DNA from: an uncultured Mediterranea sp.
GTDB taxonomy: Bacteria > Bacteroidota > Bacteroidia > Bacteroidales > Bacteroidaceae
Reading direction: 5' to 3'
Assembly: GCA_945641355.1 (NCBI GenBank)
Contig: CALZEQ010000028.1
Location: 1 to 42,061, forward strand
DNA length: 42,061 nt
The position numbers and the translations under genes were made by a program. Shown piece after piece: positions 8,253 to 16,608 of this stretch (position 1 is the first letter of the stretch; each line of letters opens with the position of its first letter). The notes beneath the pieces were generated by a model. The model saw only the letters and a list, made by a program, of their open reading frames with translations. It was not told where the DNA came from and ran no database searches.

Positions 8253-8965
8253 GAGCGTAATGCGTTTTTATATTCCTGAATGGTACGTTCCAATCCCAAA
8301 TAAAGTGCATCACTGATGAGTGCATGACCAATGGAGACTTCGTCCAGCCAAGGAATGTTCTGATGGAAATAGTTCAAGTTCACCAAGCTCAAATCGTGTC
8401 CGGCATTCAGACCGATGCCCAACTGACGGGCGGTCTGCGCGGCAACGACGAAGGGAGCAACAGCAGCCTCGCGGTTCTGTATGTAACCCGAGGCATACGG
8501 TTCCGTATAGAGTTCTACCCTGTCGGCACCCGCCTTGGCTGCATACTCTACCATCTCGGGGTCGGCGGCCACAAAGACTGAGGTACGGATGCCGGCCTGA
8601 TTGAATGCCTCTAACACCTCTTCCAGGAACTCTTGGTTGGCCTTGGTGTCCCACCCGGCATTGGAGGTAAGCTGCGAGGGTGCGTCAGGCACCAGCGTCA
8701 CCTGGTGAGGCTTCACTTTCAGCACCAAATCGACGAACTCCGGCGAGGGATAGCCCTCTATATTAAACTCCGTACGTAGCAACGGACGCAGGTCATACAC
8801 ATCCTGGCGGCGGATGTGTCGCTCGTCGGGACGCGGATGCACCGTGATGCCGTCCGCTCCGAACGACTCGCAATCCAACGCCACCTTCACCACATTGGGC
8901 ACATCCCCACCCCGTGCATTGCGGAGTGTGGCCACTTTGTTGATGTTCACACTTAACTTTGTCAT
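8249..8965 (-). CDS. pdxJ: Pyridoxine 5'-phosphate synthase PdxJ
   Basis: Product of 238 residues, full length. PdxJ condenses 3-amino-2-oxopropyl phosphate with 1-deoxyxylulose 5-phosphate to make pyridoxine 5'-phosphate, the last ring-forming step of the DXP-dependent vitamin B6 route. Family signatures seen are [17 protein letters not shown] at the start, [36 protein letters not shown] and [13 protein letters not shown]. It is the first gene of the operon that continues into exbB-exbD-tonB and is divergent from nadK, with a -7 element between them. Confidence 0.95.
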   Translation of the reverse strand: MTKLSVNINKVATLRNARGGDVPNVVKVALDCESFGADGITVHPRPDERHIRRQDVYDLRPLLRTEFNIEGYPSPEFVDLVLKVKPHQVTLVPDAPSQLTSNAGWDTKANQEFLEEVLEAFNQAGIRTSVFVAADPEMVEYAAKAGADRVELYTEPYASGYIQNREAAVAPFVVAAQTARQLGIGLNAGHDLSLVNLNYFHQNIPWLDEVSIGHALISDALYLGLERTIQEYKNALRS

Positions 8966-9035
8966 ACGATATACCTATTATATATATTAGCAATCAAAAC
9001 TTGAATTCATTTCTCTACTTCCCGCAGAATTACGG

Positions 9036-9043
9036 CAAAAGTA
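9036..9043 (-). promoter_or_regulatory. -7 promoter element of the pdxJ-exbBD-tonB operon
   Basis: TACTTTTG on the minus strand, an exact TAnnTTTG match 70 bases upstream of the pdxJ ATG. A TTG lies upstream but 24 bases away, too far for the usual -33 spacing. Confidence 0.55.
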
Positions 9044-9086
9044 CAAATAATAGCGATACCATAGCAGCAATCAGAGAAAAATTTAG

Positions 9087-9094
9087 CATCTTTG
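9087..9094 (+). promoter_or_regulatory. Possible -7 element of nadK
   Basis: CATCTTTG differs from TAnnTTTG only at the first base and sits 24 bases before the nadK ATG, divergent from the pdxJ element. No -33 element is clear. Confidence 0.4.
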
Positions 9095-9118
9095 CAACAT
9101 TGAACAACAGAAAAGAGT

Positions 9119-9988
9119 ATGAAATTCGCCATCTTTGGAAACATCTATCAAGCCAAGAAATCATCTCATGCCGAGAACCTTTTCCGTATCCTCGGACGAC
9201 ACAAGGCCGAACTGGCTATCAGCCGCGAGTTCCACCGCTTCCTGACTTCGGACCTGCATCTGCAGCTGCCGCCGGCAGAACTGTTTGATGACGATCGTTT
9301 CACAGCCGACATGGTCATCAGTCTGGGAGGAGACGGAACGTTCCTGAAGGCAGCCAACCGTGTAGGCAGCAAGCAGATTCCCATTCTGGGCATCAACACG
9401 GGGCGGTTGGGCTTTCTAGCCGACATATCGCCGGAAGAGATGGAAGAGACTTTTGATGAAATCCGCGACGGACGATATGACATCGAGAAGCGAAGCGTAC
9501 TGCAAGTGACCTGCAACGACGGACGCCGGCTGAAGACACCCTATGCGCTCAATGAGATTGCCGTACTGAAGCGCGACAGTTCGTCAATGATTAGCATACA
9601 CACCGCCATCAACGGCGCACCCCTTACCACCTATCAGGCCGACGGACTGGTAGTGGCTACACCTACCGGTTCGACCGCTTACTCGCTCAGCGTAGGCGGC
9701 CCCATCATCGTGCCGCACAGCAACAGCATCGTACTGACGCCGGTAGCGCCTCACAGCCTCAATGTACGCCCCATCGTGCTCTGCGACGATTGCCGCATCA
9801 CACTGCGGGTAGAGAGCCGGAGCCACAACTACCTGGTGGCTATTGACGGACGCAGCGAATCGTGCAGCGAATCGACCGTCCTCACCCTCTCGCGTGCCGA
9901 CTACGACATCCGGGTGGTGAAGCGTACCAGCCACCGCTATTTTGACACCCTACGCAACAAGATGATGTGGGGAGCAGATGTCAGATAA
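9119..9988 (+). CDS. nadK: NAD kinase
   Basis: Product of 289 residues that phosphorylates NAD+ to NADP+ using ATP or polyphosphate; cytoplasmic. The GGDGT motif of the diacylglycerol/NAD-kinase fold is at residues 70-74, with D72 as the catalytic Asp, followed by [10 protein letters not shown] and the conserved [20 protein letters not shown] segment that binds NAD. Length and motifs are complete. It is divergent from pdxJ and 41 bases upstream of the S9 peptidase gene on the same strand, so the two may be co-transcribed up to the terminator at 12092-12142. Confidence 0.96.
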   Translation: MKFAIFGNIYQAKKSSHAENLFRILGRHKAELAISREFHRFLTSDLHLQLPPAELFDDDRFTADMVISLGGDGTFLKAANRVGSKQIPILGINTGRLGFLADISPEEMEETFDEIRDGRYDIEKRSVLQVTCNDGRRLKTPYALNEIAVLKRDSSSMISIHTAINGAPLTTYQADGLVVATPTGSTAYSLSVGGPIIVPHSNSIVLTPVAPHSLNVRPIVLCDDCRITLRVESRSHNYLVAIDGRSESCSESTVLTLSRADYDIRVVKRTSHRYFDTLRNKMMWGADVR

Positions 9989-10029
9989 AGAGAAGAAAGA
10001 AACAAACAATCAATCATCAGATAGTTATT

Positions 10030-12072
10030 ATGAAAAAGAACTGGATTATCAGCCTCGCCCTGGCCTGCTGTGTGACCACCGTCGCACACGCACAAAAAAG
10101 GGCATGTACCATCTCCGATGTCTATCGGATAAAGAATGCCAGCGGACCGGTGGTCTCGGCCAACGGCATCCTGGCCTATACTCTTTCCAGCACGAATCTG
10201 AAAGCACAAACCTCGGCCAGCGACATTTACGTGGCCGACGAACGTATCACAAACGACGGTCGAAGCTACGCGCCCGTCTGGAGTTGCGACGGCAAAGCAC
10301 TGTACTATACCTCCACCCAGAGCGGGCTGCCACAGCTGTGGCGATATGACTTGGAGAGCAAAGCATCGACACAGATTACCCGTTACGAACTGGGCATTGA
10401 CGGAGCCGTACTCTCGCCCGACAACCACCTCATCGCCTTTGCCGCCGAAGTTTATCCTCACCTGGGAGCCGACGGAAAGGCCAATGCAGAAGCACGCCGT
10501 CTGAAACGCGAAAACAAGTTGCAGGCTCACATTGCCGATGCCCTGCTCTACCGCCACTGGTCGGAGTATGTTGACGGCCGCTACTGGCACGTCATTGTCT
10601 ACGACATTGAGCGGCAGACTTACACCGACCTGACTCCCGGCAATTTCCACGCCCCTACGTTCTCCCCTTCCGGTCCCGAAGGGTTTGCCTTCTCACCTGA
10701 TTCAAAGGAGCTCTGCTTCGTCAGCAACCACACGCCCAATCCGGCACAGAATACCAACTCCGACCTCTGGATTGTTCCCGTAGAGGGTGGAGAGGCACGT
10801 AACATCACGTCTGACAACGAAGCTTGGGACGGCAGCCCGCAATACTCGCCCGACGGCCGCTACATAGCCTACCGAAAGCAGTGCATACCGGGGTATGAGA
10901 GTGACCGTTTCCGCCTGGCCCTCTACGACCGCGTCACCGGCGAGAAGCGTGTACTGACCGAGGAGTTTGACAACTGGGTAGACAGCTACCAATGGGCTCC
11001 CGACTCACGATCCATCTACTTTCTGGGAGAGGAATCGGGATATGAGCCCCTTTTCCAAGTGGATGTACGCAAGGGCAAACTAACGAAGGTCATCGGCGAG
11101 CGAGCCATCGGTTCATTTGACCTGGCCGGCAAGGACAGTTTCTACTATACCTACTCAACGGTAGGCAAGCCCAGTGCCATCTACTCGATGGTAAAGGGGC
11201 ACGAGACGCAAATCACCCACTACAACGATGCACTGGAGGCCGAGGTTGACTTCCGACCTGCCGAAGCCATGTGGGTGAAGGGAGCAGAAGGTGACTCGGT
11301 GGAGGTCTTCGTAGTGAAGCCGCACGGATTTACCGAAGGCAAGAAGTATCCGCTCGTCATCAACGTACACGGCGGTCCGCAGATGCAATGGATGGACTCT
11401 TTCCGTGCTGACTGGCAGGTCTATCCGGGTGCCGGCTACGTGGTGGCCTTCCCCAACCCGCACGGATCCACCGGCAGAGGCCAGAAGTTCTGCCGCGACA
11501 TATCGGGCTCATGGGGCGGACGGCCTTACGAAGACGTGATGAAAGTGACGGACATGCTGGCCTCGCTGGACTATGTGGACGCCGACCGTATGGGTGCCAT
11601 GGGATGGAGCTACGGAGGCTACTTCATGAACTGGCTGCAGGGCAACACTCGCCGCTTCAAATGTCTGGCATCCATGATGGGACTTTATGACCTGAGGTCC
11701 ATGTGGGGAGCAACGGAAGAGCTCTGGTTCCCCAATTTCGATTTGGAAGGCCAGCCATGGAATTCACCGCTTTATCAGAAGTGGAGTCCCTCGGAGAAGG
11801 TTGCTAACTTTGCCACCCCTACCCTCATCATCACCGGCGAACGCGACTACCGGGTGCCCTACACGCAGAGCCTGCAATACTTCAACGTACTGCAGACGTT
11901 GGGCATACCGTCACGGCTCATCATCTTCGACAACGACGGCCACTGGCCCAGCTCGCTCCACTCACTGCCGCTGTACTACAACGCACACTTAGAGTGGTTC
12001 CACCAATACCTGGGCGGCGACCCCGCCCCCTGGGATTCGCAGAAACTGGTGAGCGGCGAACAGACCTACTGA
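10030..12072 (+). CDS. S9 (prolyl oligopeptidase) family serine peptidase, DPP5-like
   Basis: Product of 680 residues starting at the ATG at 10030 (MKKNWIISLALAC). This begins a signal peptide ending at AHA-QK, so the frame's 21 upstream codons are not used. An N-terminal beta-propeller with TolB/PD40-like repeats (ISPDGRY/YSPDGRYIAY-type motifs) precedes the alpha/beta hydrolase domain. The likely catalytic triad is S527 (GWSYGG), D606 (GERDYRVP) and H638 (DGHWPS). This architecture fits periplasmic dipeptidyl peptidases such as DPP5 of Porphyromonas, which release dipeptides from oligopeptides; acylaminoacyl peptidase is the alternative. It follows nadK and is closed by a strong terminator. 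Confidence 0.88.
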   Translation: MKKNWIISLALACCVTTVAHAQKRACTISDVYRIKNASGPVVSANGILAYTLSSTNLKAQTSASDIYVADERITNDGRSYAPVWSCDGKALYYTSTQSGLPQLWRYDLESKASTQITRYELGIDGAVLSPDNHLIAFAAEVYPHLGADGKANAEARRLKRENKLQAHIADALLYRHWSEYVDGRYWHVIVYDIERQTYTDLTPGNFHAPTFSPSGPEGFAFSPDSKELCFVSNHTPNPAQNTNSDLWIVPVEGGEARNITSDNEAWDGSPQYSPDGRYIAYRKQCIPGYESDRFRLALYDRVTGEKRVLTEEFDNWVDSYQWAPDSRSIYFLGEESGYEPLFQVDVRKGKLTKVIGERAIGSFDLAGKDSFYYTYSTVGKPSAIYSMVKGHETQITHYNDALEAEVDFRPAEAMWVKGAEGDSVEVFVVKPHGFTEGKKYPLVINVHGGPQMQWMDSFRADWQVYPGAGYVVAFPNPHGSTGRGQKFCRDISGSWGGRPYEDVMKVTDMLASLDYVDADRMGAMGWSYGGYFMNWLQGNTRRFKCLASMMGLYDLRSMWGATEELWFPNFDLEGQPWNSPLYQKWSPSEKVANFATPTLIITGERDYRVPYTQSLQYFNVLQTLGIPSRLIIFDNDGHWPSSLHSLPLYYNAHLEWFHQYLGGDPAPWDSQKLVSGEQTY

Positions 12073-12091
12073 TACGTACCGACGCACACTG

Positions 12092-12142
12092 GAGAGTTCC
12101 CTTTCGTCACCCTGTTTCTGACGGAAGGGAACTCTCTTTTTT
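12092..12142 (+). terminator. Strong rho-independent terminator after the S9 peptidase
   Basis: GAGAGTTCCCTTTCGTCA (12092-12109) pairs over 18 bp with 12119-12136 (one G-T pair), with a 9-base loop, followed by TTTTTT. Confidence 0.93.
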
Positions 12143-12206
12143 GTCAAGTACAGGATGGAAAGGACGAAAAAACGGGTAAAAATGAGTATGTTTTACAAAT
12201 AAGATG

Positions 12207-12214
12207 TATCTTTG
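12207..12214 (+). promoter_or_regulatory. -7 promoter element of the fused flavoprotein gene
   Basis: TATCTTTG, an exact TAnnTTTG match, 57 bases before the ATG at 12272 and just after the preceding terminator. No -33 match at 19-21 bases. Confidence 0.6.
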
Positions 12215-12271
12215 CCCCCAATTACATTTTGATAGGGAAAACCGTAGTAATACCAACGAAAATAGTAGATA

Positions 12272-14620
12272 ATGAACAAAATCATTAGCAAAGAACAATT
12301 CTCAGAGAAGGTGTTCAAGTTTGAAGTAGAAGCACCGCTTATCGCACGCTCGCGCAAGGCGGGACACTTCGTCATAATTCGCGTGGACGAGAAGGGCGAA
12401 CGTATGCCGCTCACCATTGCCGGTTCGGACGTACAGAAAGGTACTATCACCCTGGTGGTACAGGCAGTAGGACTGTCATCCACCAGACTCTGCCGCATGA
12501 ACGAAGGCGACTACATTCTCGACGTAGTAGGTCCGCTGGGCCAAGCCACCCATATAGAGAACTTCGGTACGGTAGTCTGTGCTGGAGGTGGTGTAGGTGT
12601 GGCTCCCATGCTGCCCATTATCCAGGCACTGAAGGAGGCCGGCAACCGGGTCATCTCCGTATTGGCCGGACGTACCAAGGAACTGATTATCCTGGAAGAG
12701 CAGGTACGCCGCTCATCGGACGAAGTAATTATCATGACTGACGACGGCTCGTACGGTACCAAGGGACTGGTAACGGAGGGTATAGAGAACGTCATCAAGC
12801 GTGAGAAGGTGGACAAATGTTTTGCCATCGGTCCCGCCATCATGATGAAATTCTGCTGTCTGCTGACCAAAAAGTACGAGATACCGACCGACGTATCACT
12901 GAACACCATCATGGTAGACGGTACGGGTATGTGTGGTGCCTGCCGCATCACCGTAGGGGGCAAAACACGCTTTGTCTGCGTAGACGGACCGGAGTTCGAT
13001 GGTCATCAGGTGGATTTCGACGAGATGTTCAAGCGCATGGGTTCGTTCAAGGATGTAGAACGCGAAGAGATGAGTCACCTGGAAAGGAGCATCACCCCAG
13101 TCGAACCCGCCCCCGAGCAAAGCGGATGCCAACTGGAGGGCGCCTCCACCCGTGCACAAGTTCCCTTAGAAGAGTTGCTAGACCGCAAGGCTCCCTGGCG
13201 TGAGGAACTGCGCAAGAGTCTGAAACCGAAGGAACGTACAGCCATCGCCCGTTGCCCCATGAACGAGCTGGATCCCGTTTATCGTGCCACTACACGTACA
13301 GAAGAGGTGAATACCGGCTATACCAAAGAGCAAGCCATGACCGAAGCCAAGCGTTGTCTGGACTGTGCCAACCCCACCTGTATGCAAGGCTGCCCCGTCA
13401 GCATCAACATCCCCTCCTTCATCAAGAACGTAGAACGGGGCGACTTCCTCTCCGCTGCCCGTGTGCTGAAACACACATCTTCATTGCCAGCTGTCTGCGG
13501 CCGTGTCTGCCCGCAGGAGAAACAGTGCGAAAGCCAGTGTATCCATCTGAAAATGGACGAACCGGCTGTCGCCATCGGCAACTTGGAGCGTTTCGTAGCC
13601 GATTACGAACGCGAGAGCGGCAACATCGTATTGCCTGAACTGGCTCCGAAGAACGGCATCAAGGTAGCGGTGGTAGGTTCCGGTCCGGCCGGACTGAGCT
13701 TTGCCGGCGACATGGTAAAGAACGGATACGATGTCACCGTTTTCGAAGCCTTGCATGAGATTGGCGGTGTGCTGAAGTATGGTATTCCCGAATTCCGTCT
13801 GCCCAACCAGATTGTGGACGTAGAAATCAACAATCTGGAGAAGATGGGAGTACACTTCATCAAAGACTGCATCATCGGCAAGACAGTCAGTGTGGACGAC
13901 CTGCAACAAGAGGGCTATCAAGGCATCTTCATAGCCAGCGGTGCCGGTCTGCCCAACTTCATGGGTATCCCCGGCGAGAACAGTGTCAACATCCTGTCGA
14001 GCAACGAATACCTGACCCGTGTCAACCTGATGGATGCGTCCAATCCCGATACCGATACCCCCATCAACCCTGCCAAGAGCGTCATCGTAGTGGGTGGTGG
14101 CAACACAGCCATGGACTCCTGCCGCACCGCCAAGCGTCTGGGTGCCGAACGTGTGCGCATCGTCTACCGCCGCAGCGAAGCCGAGATGCCCGCCCGTCTG
14201 GAAGAGGTGAAACATGCCAAGGAAGAAGGGATCGAGTTCCTCACCCTGCACAACCCCATTGAATACATTGCCGATGAGAAAGGAGCCGTGAAGCAGGTGG
14301 TACTGCAACAGATGGAACTGGGCGAGCCTGATGCCAGCGGCCGCCGCAGTCCTGTACCCATCCCCGGTGCCACTGTCACACTGGACATTGACATGGCCAT
14401 TGTTGCCGTAGGCGTATCGCCCAATCCCATTGTGCCCAAGTCCGTCAAGGGGCTGGAGCTGGGACGCAAGAACACCATCGCCGTGAACGACGAGATGCAG
14501 AGCAACATCCCCACCATCTATGCCGGAGGCGACATCGTGCGCGGTGGTGCTACGGTCATTCTGGCTATGGGCGACGGACGCCGAGCTGCTGCCGCCATGC
14601 ACCAACAACTGCAAAAATAG
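12272..14620 (+). CDS. Fused ferredoxin-NADP reductase/GltD-type flavoprotein (NfnAB/SudAB-like)
   Basis: Product of 782 residues joining two subunits that are separate in many bacteria. Residues 1-265 are PyrK/NfnA-like: an FAD-binding barrel, an NAD-binding part (VCAGGGVGVAPMLPI) and a [2Fe-2S] site with C221, C224 and C236 (MCGACRI...FVCVDGPEFDGH). Residues about 300-782 are like the glutamate synthase small subunit/NfnB: eight Cys for two [4Fe-4S] clusters (C362, C365, C370, C374, C409, C413, C419, C423), an FAD Rossmann motif (VAVVGSGPAGLS, about 465) and an NADPH motif (VIVVGGGNTAMDS). Likely role: electron exchange between NADPH, NADH and ferredoxin, or sulfide/polysulfide chemistry. 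Databases often label it as bifunctional dihydroorotate dehydrogenase subunit/glutamate synthase, but no GltB or PyrD is adjacent. It has its own promoter and terminator. Confidence 0.9.
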   Translation: MNKIISKEQFSEKVFKFEVEAPLIARSRKAGHFVIIRVDEKGERMPLTIAGSDVQKGTITLVVQAVGLSSTRLCRMNEGDYILDVVGPLGQATHIENFGTVVCAGGGVGVAPMLPIIQALKEAGNRVISVLAGRTKELIILEEQVRRSSDEVIIMTDDGSYGTKGLVTEGIENVIKREKVDKCFAIGPAIMMKFCCLLTKKYEIPTDVSLNTIMVDGTGMCGACRITVGGKTRFVCVDGPEFDGHQVDFDEMFKRMGSFKDVEREEMSHLERSITPVEPAPEQSGCQLEGASTRAQVPLEELLDRKAPWREELRKSLKPKERTAIARCPMNELDPVYRATTRTEEVNTGYTKEQAMTEAKRCLDCANPTCMQGCPVSINIPSFIKNVERGDFLSAARVLKHTSSLPAVCGRVCPQEKQCESQCIHLKMDEPAVAIGNLERFVADYERESGNIVLPELAPKNGIKVAVVGSGPAGLSFAGDMVKNGYDVTVFEALHEIGGVLKYGIPEFRLPNQIVDVEINNLEKMGVHFIKDCIIGKTVSVDDLQQEGYQGIFIASGAGLPNFMGIPGENSVNILSSNEYLTRVNLMDASNPDTDTPINPAKSVIVVGGGNTAMDSCRTAKRLGAERVRIVYRRSEAEMPARLEEVKHAKEEGIEFLTLHNPIEYIADEKGAVKQVVLQQMELGEPDASGRRSPVPIPGATVTLDIDMAIVAVGVSPNPIVPKSVKGLELGRKNTIAVNDEMQSNIPTIYAGGDIVRGGATVILAMGDGRRAAAAMHQQLQK

Positions 14621-14640
14621 AAGGAACCGGATATCGACAG

Positions 14641-14674
14641 GAAGAGGAGCCGGCGTGCCGGTTCCTCTTCTTTT
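14641..14674 (+). terminator. Rho-independent terminator after the flavoprotein gene
   Basis: GAAGAGGAGCCGGC (14641-14654) pairs with GCCGGTTCCTCTTC (14657-14670), 14 bp including one G-T, followed by TTTT. A second GGAACCGG just upstream (14623-14630) could compete with the stem. Confidence 0.85.
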
Positions 14675-14747
14675 GTCAGCATCTTACCATACTTTGATTA
14701 TCCATTCCGCAAAATGCACTCCAGCACAAAAAAAATTCATCATCCGA

Positions 14748-14765
14748 TGCAGTATTCGCACTGCA
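14748..14765. promoter_or_regulatory. Inverted repeat before the sigma-factor operon
   Basis: TGCAGT-attcgc-ACTGCA, a perfect 6-bp dyad 22 bases before the GTG start at 14788, in the only intergenic space ahead of the four-gene operon. No TAnnTTTG element is visible in 14675-14787, so the operon may use its own ECF sigma; the dyad could be an operator or a leader hairpin. Confidence 0.35.
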
Positions 14766-14787
14766 ACTGCATTTATAGAATAAACAC

Positions 14788-15351
14788 GTGTCGCAAGAAC
14801 AGATGAAAGAAGAGATACTGGCCGAACAGTGCAGGCAAGGTGACAACCGAGCCCGCAAAAAGCTGTACGAGCATTATGCCGGACAAATGTTCGGTATATG
14901 CCTGCGCTATGCCGGTGACAGAGAGACGGCAGAGGACCTTCTGCACGACGGTTTCCTGCAAATCTTCCATTCGTTCGACAAGTTCACATACAGAGAAAGC
15001 GGTTCGCTGCGTGCCTGGATGGAACGGGTGATGATGAACACGGCCCTTCAATACCTGCGCAAGAACGATGTGATGCACCAACGCATTGCCATCGAGGAGG
15101 CACCCGAAGCGTACGACAAACCGGAAGAGGCGGCCGTAGAAACCATTCCCCGTCAAGTGCTGATGCAATTCATTTCCGAACTGCCCACGGGCTATCGTAC
15201 CGTCTTTAACCTGTATGTATTTGAAGAGAAATCGCATAAAGAGATAGCGGCTCTGCTGGGTATCAACGAGAAGTCATCGGCTTCGCAACTGACACGTGCC
15301 AAAGCTGTACTGGCCGAGAAGATACGGGCTTGGCAGGACAATAACGCATAA
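14788..15351 (+). CDS. ECF-type RNA polymerase sigma factor (Das-like)
   Basis: Product of 187 residues from the GTG at 14788 (MSQEQMKEE), or 182 from the ATG at 14803 (MKEEIL); neither has a clear ribosome site. Sigma region 2 (about 15-85) shows LYEHYAGQMFGICLRYAGD, RETAEDLLHDGFLQIF and GSLRAWMERVMMNTALQYLR. Region 4 (about 128-180) shows LPTGYRTVFNLYVFEEKSH followed by KEIAALLGINEKSSASQLTRAK, which is the -35-binding helix-turn-helix. No extra C-terminal domain. The gene directly downstream, 11 bases away, encodes the presumed membrane anti-sigma, so activity is expected to be controlled by sequestration at the inner membrane. By gene order and partner architecture it resembles the sigma partner (Das) of Bacteroides Dma proteins. 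Confidence 0.9.
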   Translation: MSQEQMKEEILAEQCRQGDNRARKKLYEHYAGQMFGICLRYAGDRETAEDLLHDGFLQIFHSFDKFTYRESGSLRAWMERVMMNTALQYLRKNDVMHQRIAIEEAPEAYDKPEEAAVETIPRQVLMQFISELPTGYRTVFNLYVFEEKSHKEIAALLGINEKSSASQLTRAKAVLAEKIRAWQDNNA

Positions 15352-15362
15352 AACGAGAAGTT

Positions 15363-16601
15363 ATGGAAGACGAAAAGTGGTTGAAACAAATAAAGAAACG
15401 ACTGGATGACTATTCCGAACCTCTGCCACAGGGAGGATGGGAACGGATAGAGAGAGAGATGGAGACACCCGTTCTGCAGCCCCGTCAGACGTGGATGCTG
15501 CGTCCATGGGTACGGATGGCTGCCGCTGCGGTTCTCTTGCTCGGCATCTCTGCCATCAGCCTCTGGCTGCTGCAGAGCCCCGTAGGCGAAGAAATGCGGC
15601 AGATGCCTCCTATAGCCCTGCAGCCGGACGAGCTGCCCTTGCCGACGATACCCGACCGCACACGCCCCGAGGAGAAGCGGCTGGCCATGCAGCAGATCCG
15701 CCCGGCAACACCGCAGACCTCCCCTGAACTCCTCCCGAAGGAACCGACGCAACCTGTCCCAACGACGGATGACATACACCTCGATGCCGAGGAGGATATT
15801 CCTGCAGAGATGGTCTCTACAGCATCCCAACCAACCACACAGTCTGTCACCGAAGAGAAAGAGCCCAAATACAAGCCTTCGGACAAGAGCAAACTGCATC
15901 TGCCCGACTCACGTCAGAAGGAGAAACGGCGCAAGAAGTGGAGCGTCGGGGTCTCCATGAGCAACGGCACCCTGAGCTCCGGCAGTCTGCCGGAACTGGA
16001 AGATTTTGTGAACGACCCCGTTTTCTCCACCGAACAACCCCCATTCTACCAGAACGGCATCGTTGTCTCCAAAGACATGGAGCTGGTCTACCTGAACGGA
16101 CTGCCCTACCTGCAGGAACGGGAACGCAGCATCGAATCCATCCACCACAAGCAACCCCTCAGTTTCGGCCTGTCGGTGCGTAAAGAGCTGAGGAGCCGCT
16201 TTTCTGTCGAGACCGGTGTGACCTATACCTACTTAGCTTCTGACATCCAATGGAAAGGCGAGAAGGAACAGGACACCCAGAAGCTGCACTACATCGGCAT
16301 TCCGCTGCGGGCCAACTGGCACTTCATAGAGAACCAGAAGGTACAGCTCTATCTCTCCGCCGGAGGGAGCATCGAGAAATGCGTATCGGCCAAAATCGGT
16401 TCGGAGCACACAAGCATCCATCCTCTGCAACTGTCGGTCATGGGAGCCGTAGGTGCCCAGTACAACCTGAGCAACCATGCCGGCATCTACATCGAGCCGG
16501 GCCTCTCATACTACTTTGACGACGGTTCGGACGTGCAGACCATCCGCAAGGAGAATCCGTGCAACTTCACCCTACAGGCGGGCATCCGACTGACCTATTA
16601 A
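15363..16601 (+). CDS. Putative dual membrane-spanning anti-sigma factor (Dma-like) with beta-barrel domain
   Basis: Product of 412 residues with four readable parts. Residues 1-48 form a charged cytoplasmic head (WLKQIKKRLDDYSEPLP, GWERIEREME). One transmembrane helix lies at about 50-70 (RMAAAAVLLLGISAISLWLL). A Pro/Thr/Glu/Lys-rich linker of about 120 residues (71-190), without hydrophobic segments, is long enough to cross the periplasm. Residues about 191-412 look like an outer-membrane barrel, with amphipathic strands (KKWSVGVSMSNG, LSFGLSVRKEL, FSVETGVTYTYL, HAGIYIEPGLSYYF) and a terminal FTLQAGIRLTY. There is no signal peptide, so the barrel must be delivered past a single inner-membrane anchor. 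This matches the dual membrane-spanning anti-sigma (Dma) family reported in Bacteroides, where it affects outer-membrane vesiculation. Identity as Dma is inferred from architecture and its sigma partner. Confidence 0.8.
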   Translation: MEDEKWLKQIKKRLDDYSEPLPQGGWERIEREMETPVLQPRQTWMLRPWVRMAAAAVLLLGISAISLWLLQSPVGEEMRQMPPIALQPDELPLPTIPDRTRPEEKRLAMQQIRPATPQTSPELLPKEPTQPVPTTDDIHLDAEEDIPAEMVSTASQPTTQSVTEEKEPKYKPSDKSKLHLPDSRQKEKRRKKWSVGVSMSNGTLSSGSLPELEDFVNDPVFSTEQPPFYQNGIVVSKDMELVYLNGLPYLQERERSIESIHHKQPLSFGLSVRKELRSRFSVETGVTYTYLASDIQWKGEKEQDTQKLHYIGIPLRANWHFIENQKVQLYLSAGGSIEKCVSAKIGSEHTSIHPLQLSVMGAVGAQYNLSNHAGIYIEPGLSYYFDDGSDVQTIRKENPCNFTLQAGIRLTY

Positions 16602-16608
16602 TTGGCGT

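Noticed and set aside
9967..10029. Upstream start for the S9 peptidase
   Set aside because: It overlaps nadK and puts a charged stretch before an otherwise perfect signal peptide that starts at 10030.
13481..14614. 377-codon minus-strand open frame inside the flavoprotein gene
   Set aside because: The plus-strand product has all Fe-S and nucleotide motifs; the antisense frame has no recognisable domain.
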